Shown piece after piece: positions 1 to 8,316 of a stretch of 41,463 bases of DNA. A program made the position numbers and the translations under genes. The DNA comes from CAZKUN01 sp964555935 (lineage in GTDB: Bacteria > Armatimonadota > Zipacnadia > Zipacnadales > VGFC01), in assembly GCA_964555935.1 (NCBI GenBank), contig CAZKUN010000058.1, positions 1 through 41,463 on the forward strand. Reading direction: 5' to 3'. Position 1 is the first letter of the stretch; every line of letters begins with the position of its first letter. The notes below the pieces were generated by a model that saw only the letters and a list, made by a program, of their open reading frames with translations, made no database searches and had not been told where the DNA came from.

Positions 1-1725
1 GAGTCGCCGGTCTTCGACATGGCTGAGCCTGAGCCACCCACGCAGCCGGAAGCCCTGGCGCCGCCGGTCGATGTCGCCAGGCCCTCGCCGGCTCCCGTGG
101 CTGGGCCGCCGCGACCTCAGCCGTCACGCACGCTCATCAGCTCGGAGAAGCCGTCGGCGCCTGCCAAACCGCCTGTGCCTAAGAAGCGAGCGCGGAAAAC
201 GCGTGAGGGCTCTGGCGGGTACAAGCCCGTGATGCCTCCGGAGCCGGACCTGGGGGCGATCTCGCAGGCGACAAGTGAGAAGAGAACCGCGCCGCCGCAG
301 GTGGTGAAGCGCTTCGACCCGCTGCCGTCAGATGTCGGGGATGATCTCGACGATGATGGGGCGACGATTGTCGCCAAGGCCGCGCAACCGGTGACGCCGC
401 GACCCCTCCCCAAGCCTCCCCCGCCGATTCCCACGGCGCCGCCACCCATCGTGCGGCCGAAGGAAGCACCGGCCCCGGCGCCGCTACCATCTCGTCGGCC
501 GATAGCGCCCAAACCGAATCTGCCGCTCGCGGCGCCCAGCGCAGGCAGGCCTGCCCCGCCAACGGATCCGCTGGAGCAGCTCCTGCAGGCGATCCCGCGG
601 GCGACGAAGGGCCCGATGCTGATCGTCATCATCTGCGTGGTCGTGGGTCTGCTTCCGCTGATGTTCATCGCGATGGCGATCGGTAAAGGGTCGGGCCTGT
701 TCACGATGGGCATCATCGTCGTCCTGAGCCTCGTGGGCGTCGTCATCGCCCGAGCGTGGGCTACGTCCAGCCGGTACTATGCCGCCCCGGACGCCGCGCC
801 GTCTGGCGTCGCGATCGGTCGGCCGTTCACGTGGGGCGTGACGGCCTTCGCGAAGCAGAATGTGGTGATCGGCACCGGCAAGATAACCATCAAGTGCGAG
901 GAACACGCGATTCGGCGCGCCGGCAACTCGACGTCGCACCATAAGCGCGTGATCTACAACGAGGCGCATCGACTCGCCGGAGGTCGCCTCGCGCCGGGGC
1001 AGCAGGCGAACCTGCGGGTGGACCTCACGCTGCCGCCCCACGCGATGCCGACGTACCGGGGACGGCATAATCGGATTAAATGGACGGTTGAGATCGAAGC
1101 GCCCGTCGAGGGCTTCTGCACGGACATCAAGGAGAAGGCAGAACTGACCGTAGACGCGCGTGTCGAGTCAACCGAGGAAACGGGCGCCCAGCACGACCGG
1201 GCGGTTCCCGTGACATGGCTGCGGACGGCAACTTGGGCCAGCCGAGAGCAACAGTCCGGGCAGCTCGATGATCTCTTGGCAAACGGGGACAAGGGCGTCG
1301 CGAAGGCCTCGGATGGCTCCGTACTCGTGTCGGTCCGGGCGAGTGACGGCCTCACGCTGCCGTTCGGCCCGGTGATCCCTGCCGGAGAGACGCGCGAACT
1401 GCAAGTGACCCTCGCGACATCCGAGGATATCCAATGCCGGGGCGTGCTGTGTTGGATTGGCTGTCGGGCACATGGCCGCGGCACGGCGGAGGAGATCGTG
1501 GTCTTTCGGGAGCAGATGATCCACACGGGTCCGCTGCTCGCGAAGCAGGCGGTGATGGTGCCGATTGCGATTACGCCTCCGCCGGTGGGGCCGACCACGT
1601 ACCAAGGGCAGCACGTGAAGCTGGAGTGGATGCTGCGCCTGCGAGTGGACATGCCGCTGTGGGTGGACCGCAGGCTGCCGATACCGTTCATCGTGACGCC
1701 GAGGTATACTGAACCCAGTGAGTAA
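1..1725 (+). CDS. Proline-rich membrane protein with two arrestin-like beta domains (5' partial)
   Basis: The reading frame is open from base 1, and the first ATG (position 19) has no Shine-Dalgarno sequence, so the gene probably begins before the window. Counting from that ATG, residues 1-190 are low-complexity and rich in Pro and Ala. Two adjacent hydrophobic segments follow (about 198-222 and 227-246), forming a membrane hairpin. The rest is soluble and beta-rich. A motif of the form T-Y-x-G-x-H-x-(x)n-W occurs twice: in TYRGRHNRIKW near residue 350 and in TYQGQHVKLEW near residue 530. This suggests two tandem arrestin-like (Spo0M-type) sandwiches, or one bilobed arrestin fold. A scaffold or trafficking-adaptor role at the inner membrane is inferred only from the fold. 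The next gene starts 42 bases downstream with no terminator between. The fold assignment is by eye and moderately sure. Confidence 0.6.
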   Translation, partial: ESPVFDMAEPEPPTQPEALAPPVDVARPSPAPVAGPPRPQPSRTLISSEKPSAPAKPPVPKKRARKTREGSGGYKPVMPPEPDLGAISQATSEKRTAPPQVVKRFDPLPSDVGDDLDDDGATIVAKAAQPVTPRPLPKPPPPIPTAPPPIVRPKEAPAPAPLPSRRPIAPKPNLPLAAPSAGRPAPPTDPLEQLLQAIPRATKGPMLIVIICVVVGLLPLMFIAMAIGKGSGLFTMGIIVVLSLVGVVIARAWATSSRYYAAPDAAPSGVAIGRPFTWGVTAFAKQNVVIGTGKITIKCEEHAIRRAGNSTSHHKRVIYNEAHRLAGGRLAPGQQANLRVDLTLPPHAMPTYRGRHNRIKWTVEIEAPVEGFCTDIKEKAELTVDARVESTEETGAQHDRAVPVTWLRTATWASREQQSGQLDDLLANGDKGVAKASDGSVLVSVRASDGLTLPFGPVIPAGETRELQVTLATSEDIQCRGVLCWIGCRAHGRGTAEEIVVFREQMIHTGPLLAKQAVMVPIAITPPPVGPTTYQGQHVKLEWMLRLRVDMPLWVDRRLPIPFIVTPRYTEPSE

Positions 1726-1767
1726 TGGTCGGCACGCGCCGGCCTATGTGAAAGGGGCTCTATCAAC

Positions 1768-2529
1768 ATGCGTGTAGGTGCACAGCTATATACGGTGAGG
1801 GATTACTGCAAGACGATTGAGGACATCCGCGAGACGTGTAAGAAGGTCGCTGGTATCGGGTACACGGCAGTGCAGATCTCGGGCTTTGGCCCGGCGAATC
1901 CGTCCGACGTCGCGCAGGCAATGGAAGATGCGGGGCTAGCGGTGGCCGCCACGCACATGGGGTGGGAGCGGTTTACGAATGACCTCGACGCGCTGATCGC
2001 GGAGCACAAGACGTGGAAGTGCCCGCACCCGGCGATCGGCGGTCTGCCGGGCGAGTATCACTCCGCCGAGGGCGTGGCGCGGTTCATCGAGGAACTGACA
2101 CCGGTTGCCGCACGGCTGGCGGAAGAGGGAATGGACTTCAGCTACCATAACCACAACCAGGAGCTGATCAAGTACGGCGACAAGACATGGCTCGCGCAGC
2201 TCTACGAGCAGGCGCCGGGTGATGTCTGCAAGGCCGAGATCGACACGTATTGGATCGCGGCGGGCGGAGGCGACCCGGCGGCGTGGATTGAGAAGTGCGC
2301 CGGACGGCAACCGCTGGTACACTTTAAGGACATGGCGATGGCGGCGGGCCGCGAGCAGCGTTTCGCGCCGATCGGCGAGGGCAACCTGAACTGGCCTAGG
2401 ATCCTCAAAGCGTGTGAGAAGGGCGGCGTGGAGGAGATCCTCGTCGAGCAGGACCAGTGCTACGACCTCTGTCCGTTCGATGCGCTGGCGGTGAGCTACA
2501 AGAACCTGAGTTCGTGGGGATTGAGTTAG
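1768..2529 (+). CDS. Sugar phosphate isomerase/epimerase (xylose isomerase-like TIM barrel)
   Basis: A 253-residue protein of the AP-endonuclease-2 / xylose-isomerase-like TIM-barrel superfamily, cytoplasmic with no signal peptide. Family features visible are the opening MRVGAQLYTVRD, the YHNHNQEL strand, AEIDTYW (metal-ligand Asp), VHFKDM (metal-ligand His), the GEGNLNW loop and a late ILVEQD strand (metal-ligand Glu). Members isomerise, epimerise or dehydrate sugars and inositols with a divalent metal. The substrate cannot be read from the sequence. The ATG at 1768 is preceded by AAAGGGG at a workable distance. A palindrome and a terminator-like hairpin follow the stop, so it is either the last gene of a unit with the upstream membrane protein or monocistronic. 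It is one of three such proteins in this window. Confidence 0.85.
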   Translation: MRVGAQLYTVRDYCKTIEDIRETCKKVAGIGYTAVQISGFGPANPSDVAQAMEDAGLAVAATHMGWERFTNDLDALIAEHKTWKCPHPAIGGLPGEYHSAEGVARFIEELTPVAARLAEEGMDFSYHNHNQELIKYGDKTWLAQLYEQAPGDVCKAEIDTYWIAAGGGDPAAWIEKCAGRQPLVHFKDMAMAAGREQRFAPIGEGNLNWPRILKACEKGGVEEILVEQDQCYDLCPFDALAVSYKNLSSWGLS

Positions 2530-2544
2530 GGGAGGAACGGCGTC

Positions 2545-2564
2545 GGGGTTGAAACCCCTCCTAC
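2545..2564. repeat. Short palindrome with TCCTAC tail (dispersed family)
   Basis: GGGGTT-GA-AACCCC at 2545-2558 followed by TCCTAC. It sits 15 bases after a stop codon. It resembles palindromes at 7871-7895 and 34818-34841 in layout (short GC stem, purine loop, TAC shortly after), although the stem sequences differ. Confidence 0.5.
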
Positions 2565-2577
2565 AGACGGACTTGAC

Positions 2578-2609
2578 GGCCCGCTACCGTAAGGGTGGCG
2601 GGCCGTTTT
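2578..2609 (+). terminator. Rho-independent terminator
   Basis: An 11-bp stem (2578-2588 with 2594-2604, one G-U pair) with the loop GTAAG, followed by GTTTTC. Its 3' half and T tract are almost identical to those of the hairpin at 4458-4493. Confidence 0.7.
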
Positions 2610-2726
2610 CGCGCTTGGTCCCAGATAAGGAGGACCGGCAGGCCTGACATTCCCCGACCGTGGACCCACAGGCGGCGGGACTTGGCGAGGTACGCTTCCG
2701 GTAAGGACGGTCGAGTCGGTACTCAT

Positions 2727-2732
2727 GGAGGT
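2727..2732 (+). promoter_or_regulatory. Shine-Dalgarno site that places the DUF2157 start
   Basis: GGAGGT lies inside the apparent ATG start at 2725 and 7 bases before an in-frame GTG at 2740. This favours initiation at 2740 over 2725, which has no ribosome-binding site of its own. Confidence 0.6.
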
Positions 2733-2739
2733 GGTGTCA

Positions 2740-3927
2740 GTGCCCGACTTGGGTTTTGAGCGTCGATTGCACCGAGAGATTGGACTATGGGAGGGTGAAG
2801 GGCTGATCACAGCCGACGTGGCGGGCGTTCTGCGGGCGCGATACGAGGAGGAAGCTCGAACCGGGGCAAAGCGCAAGCTGGCGTGGGTGCTTGCATTCCT
2901 TGGGGCGCTGCTGCTTGGCGTCGGAGTGATCGTGTTCTTTGCCGCAAACTGGGATGTGATGCCTAAGTTCAGCAAGCTGCTCGCGGCGTTTACGGGGATC
3001 ATCGCTTGCCACGCTTGCGGGTTCTGGCTGCGATATAAGAAAGGCACCTATCCCGGAACCGGGACGGCGCTGATCTTCCTGGGGACGCTGCTATACGGCG
3101 CAGCCGTGTTCTTGATCGCCCAGATGCTCCACATCAACGCCAACGCGCCGATATTGCTTGTGCTGTGGGCGGTCGGCGCGATGCCGATGGCGTACCTGCT
3201 TAAGTCGCGGGCGATGATGGTGCTCGGGATTCTGTCGCTGACGGTGGCGCTCGGATGGGATGCGGTGGAGTGGGTCGATGGCGACGACCCGATTCACTTC
3301 ATAAGCGTGTTCTTGGCGTTCGGCGCGCTGCTCTTTGCATTGGGAGGATTGCACGCGTGCTTCGAACCCACCAAAACACATGGCAACGTGTACGCAAGTC
3401 TGGGCTCGGTAATCGTCTTCTCGGCCATGATTCCGCTGTCGTACAACGAGTCGTGGATGTGGAGCAGCGGTGGCCAGCCCGGCGGCCACGCGATGGCGGT
3501 GATGGGTCTGGTGGCTGCCGGAGCCATCATATCGGCCCTCTGCACGATGGCATTTCGCGGCCGGTCCTCCACGGCCCTGCGGGAAGCCATCGGAGCGGGT
3601 TGCGTCGCGGTGGTTGCGTTGCTGCTGTTCATGATGCCCGACGTTGGCACCGGGTTCTCCTTTGTCATTAACGTGGCGCTGCTCGCGATGTCGGTCGGGC
3701 TGGTCGTGATGGGGTACGCGCGTCGCGAAACGCTCTGGGTGAACTTGGGGCTTCTGTATTTCGCAGTCTTGGTGATCGTGCGGTACGTGGACTGGTGTTG
3801 GGAGCTTCTGCCGACATCGGCGTTCTTCATCGGAGCGGGAATCGTGCTAGTGCTGGGTGGCTTGGTGCTGGAGCGAGCGCGCCGGAAGGTGACGCAAGAG
3901 ATGAAAGAGGCGAGGTGTGACCCATGA
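2740..3927 (+). CDS. DUF2157 family polytopic membrane protein
   Basis: The first 60 residues form the DUF2157 signature: a soluble helical segment with RRLHREIGLWEGEGLI and a downstream RARYEEE, leading into a first membrane helix rich in Leu and Gly. About ten hydrophobic helices follow, and the protein ends in a short charged tail. The family has no established biochemical role. Members commonly neighbour a GDYXXLXY protein, as here. The GTG at 2740 is preferred because GGAGGT precedes it by 7 bases; the ATG at 2725 would add five residues. The stop overlaps the next start as ATGA (3924-3927), so the two proteins are probably made in fixed ratio and may form an inner-membrane complex. Near-identical terminators lie before and after this pair. 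Confidence 0.8.
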   Translation: MPDLGFERRLHREIGLWEGEGLITADVAGVLRARYEEEARTGAKRKLAWVLAFLGALLLGVGVIVFFAANWDVMPKFSKLLAAFTGIIACHACGFWLRYKKGTYPGTGTALIFLGTLLYGAAVFLIAQMLHINANAPILLVLWAVGAMPMAYLLKSRAMMVLGILSLTVALGWDAVEWVDGDDPIHFISVFLAFGALLFALGGLHACFEPTKTHGNVYASLGSVIVFSAMIPLSYNESWMWSSGGQPGGHAMAVMGLVAAGAIISALCTMAFRGRSSTALREAIGAGCVAVVALLLFMMPDVGTGFSFVINVALLAMSVGLVVMGYARRETLWVNLGLLYFAVLVIVRYVDWCWELLPTSAFFIGAGIVLVLGGLVLERARRKVTQEMKEARCDP

Positions 3928-4430
3928 AGATGAGCTTCGGCGTGAAGTTCGCGGGGCTGGTCGTGCTGCAACTGCTGGTGCTATGCGGCCTGATGGCCTA
4001 CAAGGGCATGCCGCTGCTGAGCGGGCGCAAGGTGGTGCTCAAGACCGTTCCCGTCGACCCGCGCGACTGGTTCCGGGGCGATTACGTGATCCTGCGCTAC
4101 GAGATATCGACCGTGGAGCTTGGCCAGTGGAATCAGCGCGCGCCCGAGGTCGGCGACACGGCATACGTGAGACTGGCGAAGTTTGGCGAGTTCTGGGTGG
4201 CAAGCGGGGTCCACACATCGGCGCCGGCAGGTGATGACGTGTACATCCGCGGGCGCGTCACGGGCGTGGGGGCAGGATCGGTGATGATGGAGTACGGGAT
4301 CGAAAGCTATTTCATTCCCGAGGGAACGGGCCACGAATATGAGCGACAGCGCCACTTGGCGGTCGAGGTAATGATCGACGACAAGGGGCTGGCGACCATC
4401 AAGGACGTGCAACCTGGCTCGGATCGCTGA
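3924..4430 (+). CDS. GDYXXLXY domain protein
   Basis: A 168-residue protein with one N-terminal membrane helix (about residues 7-26, VKFAGLVVLQLLVLCGLMAY) and an outer domain carrying the defining motif GDYVILRY within DWFRGDYVILRYE. Pfam names the family after this motif. No catalytic function is established. Partners of DUF2157 proteins typically have this form, and the four-base overlap with the upstream stop implies translational coupling. The C-terminal part (VEVMIDDKGLATIKDV) looks like a small beta domain exposed outside the inner membrane. The gene ends 27 bases before a strong terminator hairpin, closing a two-gene unit. Confidence 0.8.
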   Translation: MKMSFGVKFAGLVVLQLLVLCGLMAYKGMPLLSGRKVVLKTVPVDPRDWFRGDYVILRYEISTVELGQWNQRAPEVGDTAYVRLAKFGEFWVASGVHTSAPAGDDVYIRGRVTGVGAGSVMMEYGIESYFIPEGTGHEYERQRHLAVEVMIDDKGLATIKDVQPGSDR

Positions 4431-4457
4431 GAGATACCTGCCGCACTTCGACGGACG

Positions 4458-4493
4458 ACGGCCCGTCACCGGGTAAGGGTGGCGGGCCGTTTC
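4458..4493 (+). terminator. Rho-independent terminator, near copy of the one at 2578
   Basis: A 13-bp stem (4458-4470 with 4478-4490, one G-U pair) and a 7-base loop, followed by TTTCTGG. The segment from the loop through the T run matches 20 consecutive bases of the hairpin at 2578-2609. Confidence 0.75.
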
Positions 4494-4546
4494 TGGTGAT
4501 TCTGGCGGGGAGAGGGTGATCCAGTCTCTTCGCGGAAGAAGTGAGT

Positions 4547-4553
4547 GGAGGGG
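4547..4553 (+). promoter_or_regulatory. Shine-Dalgarno site that places the PhoD-like start
   Basis: GGAGGGG is 6 bases before the ATG at 4560. An upstream in-frame GTG at 4545 overlaps the site and is therefore unlikely to be used. Confidence 0.6.
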
Positions 4554-4559
4554 TTCGGC

Positions 4560-5963
4560 ATGTACAGGGCAATTGTCGCGGCGGTTGGTCTCATCGGATC
4601 GACGGCGGTCGCGCAGCCGTATCAGGCGAGCGGGGTGAAGGTGGGGGAAGTGACGGCGCGGAGCGCGATCGTCTGGACGCGGCTGACGAGCGTTCCCGAG
4701 CGGCTCAATGATGGGGTGGAGCTAGTCAAGGCGGGTTGGCGCGAGCCGCAGTGGCCGGAGGGCGTGACGGTGGATGAACTGGAGGGAGCATGTCCTGGTG
4801 CGGAGGGCGAAGTGAGGGTGGTGTATGGCTCGCGCGGCCGCGAGCGGGCGACGGCGTGGGAGACGGTGGACGCGGACGGAGACTTCACGGCACAGTTCCG
4901 ACTGAGGAAGCTGCGGCCCAACACGGAGCACGCGTACCGGGTGGAATGTCGGTCGCCCGAGGGCGAGCCGGGGCGGGCCCTCGAGGGCGGATTCCGGACG
5001 GCGCCGCCGGCGAAGCGGGCGGATCGAGTGGTCTTCACGGTGGTCACGGGACAGGGGTACTGGCGCCAGGACACGCCTGAGGGGCACGGGATCTACCGCG
5101 AGATGCTGGCGATGGAGCCGAGTTTCTTCGTGAACACGGGCGATATCGTGTACTACGATCGGCCCAAGCCGATCACGCAGACGGTCGGGGCGGCGCGATA
5201 CCACTGGCAGCGGACGTACAGCCTGCCGCTGCAGATGGCGTTTCACAGGCGGGTGGCCAGCTACTTCCTCAAGGACGACCATGACACGTTGTGGGATGAC
5301 GCCTATCCGACGATGGATCAGCCGAGGGCGAAGGGGTTCACGTTCGCCGATGGTCAGAGGATCTTCCGCGAGCAAGTGCCGATGGGGAAGAGCACGTATC
5401 GGACGGTGAGATGGGGGAGGGACCTGCAGATCTGGATGGTCGAGGGACGGGACTTCAGGTCGCCGAACACAATGGAGGACGGTCCCGATAAGACGATCTG
5501 GGGCGAAAAGCAGAAGGCGTGGCTGAAGCGGACCGTGCTCGCGTCGGACGCGACGTTCAAACTGCTTATCAGCCCGACGCCGATCGTGGGGCCCGATCGC
5601 ACCAACAAGCGCGACAACCACGCCAACCCTAACTGGACGCACGAGGGAGGCGAGATCCGCGAGTGGATCCGCGATGAGGCTCCGGAGCTGATCGTCGTAT
5701 GCGGAGACCGGCACTGGCAGTATGTCTCGGTTCACCCCGAGACGGGCGTGAGGGAGTTCTCATGTGGGGCGACGAGCGACGCGCATTCGGGGGGCTTTGG
5801 CGAGGCAGTGCCGGAGTATCATCGGTATTTCAACGTGGTGGGGGGCTTTCTGAGCGGGACGGTGGAGAGGGATGCTGGCGCTCCGACGCTGACGTTCCGG
5901 CATCACTCGGTGAGCGGAGACGTGCTGCATGAAGAGCGGATCACCCAGGGAGATGAACGATGA
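4560..5963 (+). CDS. PhoD-like secreted phosphatase/phosphodiesterase
   Basis: A 467-residue exported metallophosphatase of the alkaline phosphatase D (PhoD) family. A signal peptide of about 19 residues ends at TAVA before QPYQ. An Fn3-like N-terminal domain (SGVKVGEVTARSAIVW) is typical of PhoD. The catalytic domain shows NTGDIVYYD near residue 195, LKDDHDTLWDD near 239 (family D-H-D metal motif), a central region with DKTIWGEKQKAWLK, ISPTPIVG, and VVCGDRHWQY near 383. Family members hydrolyse phosphodiesters and phosphomonoesters with Fe/Ca or related metals. The natural substrate here is unknown. The start at 4560 follows GGAGGGG. The stop overlaps the next start as ATGA, so it is translationally coupled to a PHP-type hydrolase, and both may act on related substrates. 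Confidence 0.85.
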   Translation: MYRAIVAAVGLIGSTAVAQPYQASGVKVGEVTARSAIVWTRLTSVPERLNDGVELVKAGWREPQWPEGVTVDELEGACPGAEGEVRVVYGSRGRERATAWETVDADGDFTAQFRLRKLRPNTEHAYRVECRSPEGEPGRALEGGFRTAPPAKRADRVVFTVVTGQGYWRQDTPEGHGIYREMLAMEPSFFVNTGDIVYYDRPKPITQTVGAARYHWQRTYSLPLQMAFHRRVASYFLKDDHDTLWDDAYPTMDQPRAKGFTFADGQRIFREQVPMGKSTYRTVRWGRDLQIWMVEGRDFRSPNTMEDGPDKTIWGEKQKAWLKRTVLASDATFKLLISPTPIVGPDRTNKRDNHANPNWTHEGGEIREWIRDEAPELIVVCGDRHWQYVSVHPETGVREFSCGATSDAHSGGFGEAVPEYHRYFNVVGGFLSGTVERDAGAPTLTFRHHSVSGDVLHEERITQGDER

Positions 5964-7870
5964 CTGCTGATAGGATTGTTGCGCCGACGCCATTCGTGAA
6001 GCCGGTGCGCGTGCCGGATGATGTGGAGTGTCAGATTGCCGAGCCAAGTGTGGCGCGAGCGGGGGAGACCGGCGATTGGCAGTTTGGCTTCGTGGTAAGC
6101 GCTGATGTTGACGAAGGGACTCCGCTGCGCGTGTTGTTCCATGGCGGCCGGCATGTGAAGGGCACGTTCTCCCTGGAGGAGGTCTCGGCGAACGGCCCGG
6201 ATGGAGCGGTGCCGGCGCTGCTTGAGCCCGCTGGCCACGTGGTTGCGTTCGCGTGTCCGGCGGGGGGGGGGGAACGCGTGACAGTGGCGTTGACGAATGC
6301 CACTGTGGGGATTCTATCTCTTCCGAGCAAGATGGTGCTGCTGTATGTCTCGCTGCCGGAGGAAGAGACCGACATCCCCAGCATCAACTCCGAGCCGCTC
6401 AAGCGCATCATCGGGGCGTGTCTCATCGACGTGACGGGCGGGGCTCTCGATCACTTGCGGGTACACGCGCCAAGTCATGTGGACGTCGCGGAGCCGCTCA
6501 ACATCTTGGTCAAGGCCGAGGACGCGCACAATAACCTCGCATGCGAGCGCCCGGGCGAACTGACGGTGATGGAAGACGATGAAGTGCTGGAATACGATGA
6601 GCGCATGGATCACCCGGAGTGGGCGTGTTGCGAGCTGAAGGGCATCAAGCTGGCGGGACTCAGGCGGACCGCGCGGCTGACGGTCACAGACGATGAGGGG
6701 CGGAGCGCCGTGTCGAACCCGATCCACTGCACGGAAGATGAGTCTGCAGTCCCAAAACCGCGCTGGGGGATGATCCACGGGCACACGGAGTTCAGCGACG
6801 GCGCGGGGACGATCGAGCATTACCTCTCATATATGCGCGAGGGCTGCCGCCTGGACTTCGGCGCGCCGGGCGACCACGACCACGCGTACGAGACGACAGA
6901 TGAGATGTGGGGCATGACGCAGGACGCCGTGGCGCGGCATAACGAGCCGGGCGGATTCGTCACGCTGCTAGGTTACGAGTGGGCGAAGTGGCGCCAGAAT
7001 GGGGATGGCGACCGGAACGTCTACTACGCGGATGACCATCGGCCGATGTATCGCTCGGATGAGGGGCACTCGCCGACGCCGGGGGATCTGTACGAATCGC
7101 TGAAGGACGAGCGGGCGATCATCATCCCGCACCACCCGGCGAACAAGGGCAACCACTGCGACTACAAGGACTACGACCCGACGAAGGACCGGCTCGTGGA
7201 GATCTACTCAGTATGGGGATCGTCAGAGCTGGGCATCGCCGATGGGAATCCGTTCCCGATGCGTCCCTGGCGCGATGAGCCGGATCGCATCGACTCGGGC
7301 GAAGTGACTGAGGGCTTTGTGCAGAGGGCGCTTGAGATCGGGTGGCGCGTGGGCTTCACGGCGGGCGGCGACGATCACAACGCGCACCCCGGTGATATGA
7401 CGCCGAGGACGGGCAAGCCGCCCAAATCGGCGGGCCTGATGTGCGTGATGGCGCCTGAACTGACGCGGAGGGCGATCTGGCACGCGATGTACGATCGCCA
7501 CTGCTACGGGACGACGGGTGCGCGGATGTTGGTCGAGTTCGCGGTGAACGGCGCGCCGATGGGGAGCGAGCTGTTCCTGGATGAGCGACCGGAGCTGGCG
7601 GAGTCGAGGAGCCTGCGCGTGAGCGTGCGAGGTACGGATGTGGTGGATAAGGTGGAGATCATCCGGAATAATGAGGTCGTCTTCACCCACCACGGGCAGA
7701 CGATGGATGAGACGGCGGGGTTTGAGGACGAGGAGCGGCTTGAGGACATCAACCTCCCCGCAAGCGACCACTGGCCGACGCCGTTCACTTTTTACTACGC
7801 GCGCGTGACGCAGGCGGATGGCGAGATGGCGTGGACCAGTCCGATTTGGGTGTCGGAGAGGAACGAGTAG
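5960..7870 (+). CDS. PHP/DUF3604-type metallohydrolase
   Basis: A 636-residue protein. Residues 1-265 contain beta-rich Ig-like material, partly resembling a sugar-binding or Big domain. Then comes a PHP-like metal-binding domain: HGHTEFSDG (H273 and H275), GAPGDHDHAYE near 302, a HHPANKG motif near 393, and TAGGDDHNAHPGD near 472. These are the His and Asp clusters expected for a trinuclear PHP or DUF3604-type site. A C-terminal beta domain (VRGTDVVDKVEIIRNNE) follows. No signal peptide is visible, although the partner gene encodes one. A phosphoesterase or hydrolase activity is likely from the family, substrate unknown. Its start overlaps the PhoD stop by four bases. An 11-G run lies within the coding sequence at 6262-6272. 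Confidence 0.75.
   Translation: MTADRIVAPTPFVKPVRVPDDVECQIAEPSVARAGETGDWQFGFVVSADVDEGTPLRVLFHGGRHVKGTFSLEEVSANGPDGAVPALLEPAGHVVAFACPAGGGERVTVALTNATVGILSLPSKMVLLYVSLPEEETDIPSINSEPLKRIIGACLIDVTGGALDHLRVHAPSHVDVAEPLNILVKAEDAHNNLACERPGELTVMEDDEVLEYDERMDHPEWACCELKGIKLAGLRRTARLTVTDDEGRSAVSNPIHCTEDESAVPKPRWGMIHGHTEFSDGAGTIEHYLSYMREGCRLDFGAPGDHDHAYETTDEMWGMTQDAVARHNEPGGFVTLLGYEWAKWRQNGDGDRNVYYADDHRPMYRSDEGHSPTPGDLYESLKDERAIIIPHHPANKGNHCDYKDYDPTKDRLVEIYSVWGSSELGIADGNPFPMRPWRDEPDRIDSGEVTEGFVQRALEIGWRVGFTAGGDDHNAHPGDMTPRTGKPPKSAGLMCVMAPELTRRAIWHAMYDRHCYGTTGARMLVEFAVNGAPMGSELFLDERPELAESRSLRVSVRGTDVVDKVEIIRNNEVVFTHHGQTMDETAGFEDEERLEDINLPASDHWPTPFTFYYARVTQADGEMAWTSPIWVSERNE
6262..6272 (+). repeat. G11 homopolymer inside a coding sequence
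   Basis: Eleven consecutive G residues encode part of a PAGGGER stretch. Gain or loss of one base would truncate the 636-residue protein. The frame is intact as given. It may be a slippage-prone tract or an assembly-sensitive site. Confidence 0.7.
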
Positions 7871-7895
7871 CGGGTCTGGAGACCCGTTGGTACGC
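7871..7895. repeat. Short palindrome between convergent genes
   Basis: CGGGTC-TGGA-GACCCG at 7871-7886, perfectly paired, then TTGGTACGC. It begins directly after the stop codon of the PHP-type gene and separates it from a convergent small gene. The layout matches the palindromes at 2545 and 34818. It could also serve as a weak bidirectional terminator. Confidence 0.5.
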
Positions 7896-7916
7896 GAACT
7901 GACGCGTCCGCCCCGG

Positions 7917-8168
7917 CTAGTCCATTGGCGATCCGAAGGTTACCCAGTCGTCGTCGCCGGACATGCGATGGCCCCAGACCTCGCCGGTTTGCGTGTCGAG
8001 GACGAACACGGCGCCCTTGCCTTCCATCTCTGACATGGCGGTCTGCATCTGGAAGCGCGCGGCGCCATCCCCAACCTGAGCGCGCGAGCTGACCTGCAGC
8101 GTGGTGACAATGCAGGCGGCGACGGCGATGACGGCTATCAGCATGAAGAGCTTGTCTCGCGTGAGCAT
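7917..8168 (-). CDS. Small membrane-anchored hypothetical protein
   Basis: An 83-residue protein with a short basic N-terminus, one membrane helix (about residues 8-26, LFMLIAVIAVAACIVTTLQ) and an outer C-terminal part containing FVLDTQTGEVW, a strand-turn-strand pattern seen in many small exported proteins of unknown role. The ATG at 8168 is preceded on the minus strand by AAGGGG at a good distance, which supports it as a real gene despite its size. It faces the PHP-type gene and diverges from the NfeD-like gene. I do not recognise a function. A signal-anchor or uncleaved signal peptide is more likely than a lipoprotein, because there is no lipobox. Confidence 0.65.
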   Translation of the reverse strand: MLTRDKLFMLIAVIAVAACIVTTLQVSSRAQVGDGAARFQMQTAMSEMEGKGAVFVLDTQTGEVWGHRMSGDDDWVTFGSPMD

Positions 8169-8316
8169 GACGTGCCCCTTCTTACCCTCATGACGTAATC
8201 CAGGAGTCCCTTAGCTCTGCTCTCCACGGGGACCTGCGCGGTCCGCTTGGCAATATCATTGCAGAGATCAGCGCTTAATGTGAAGCCGAACCCGTGGTTT
8301 CCTGCGGAGGGGTTCC

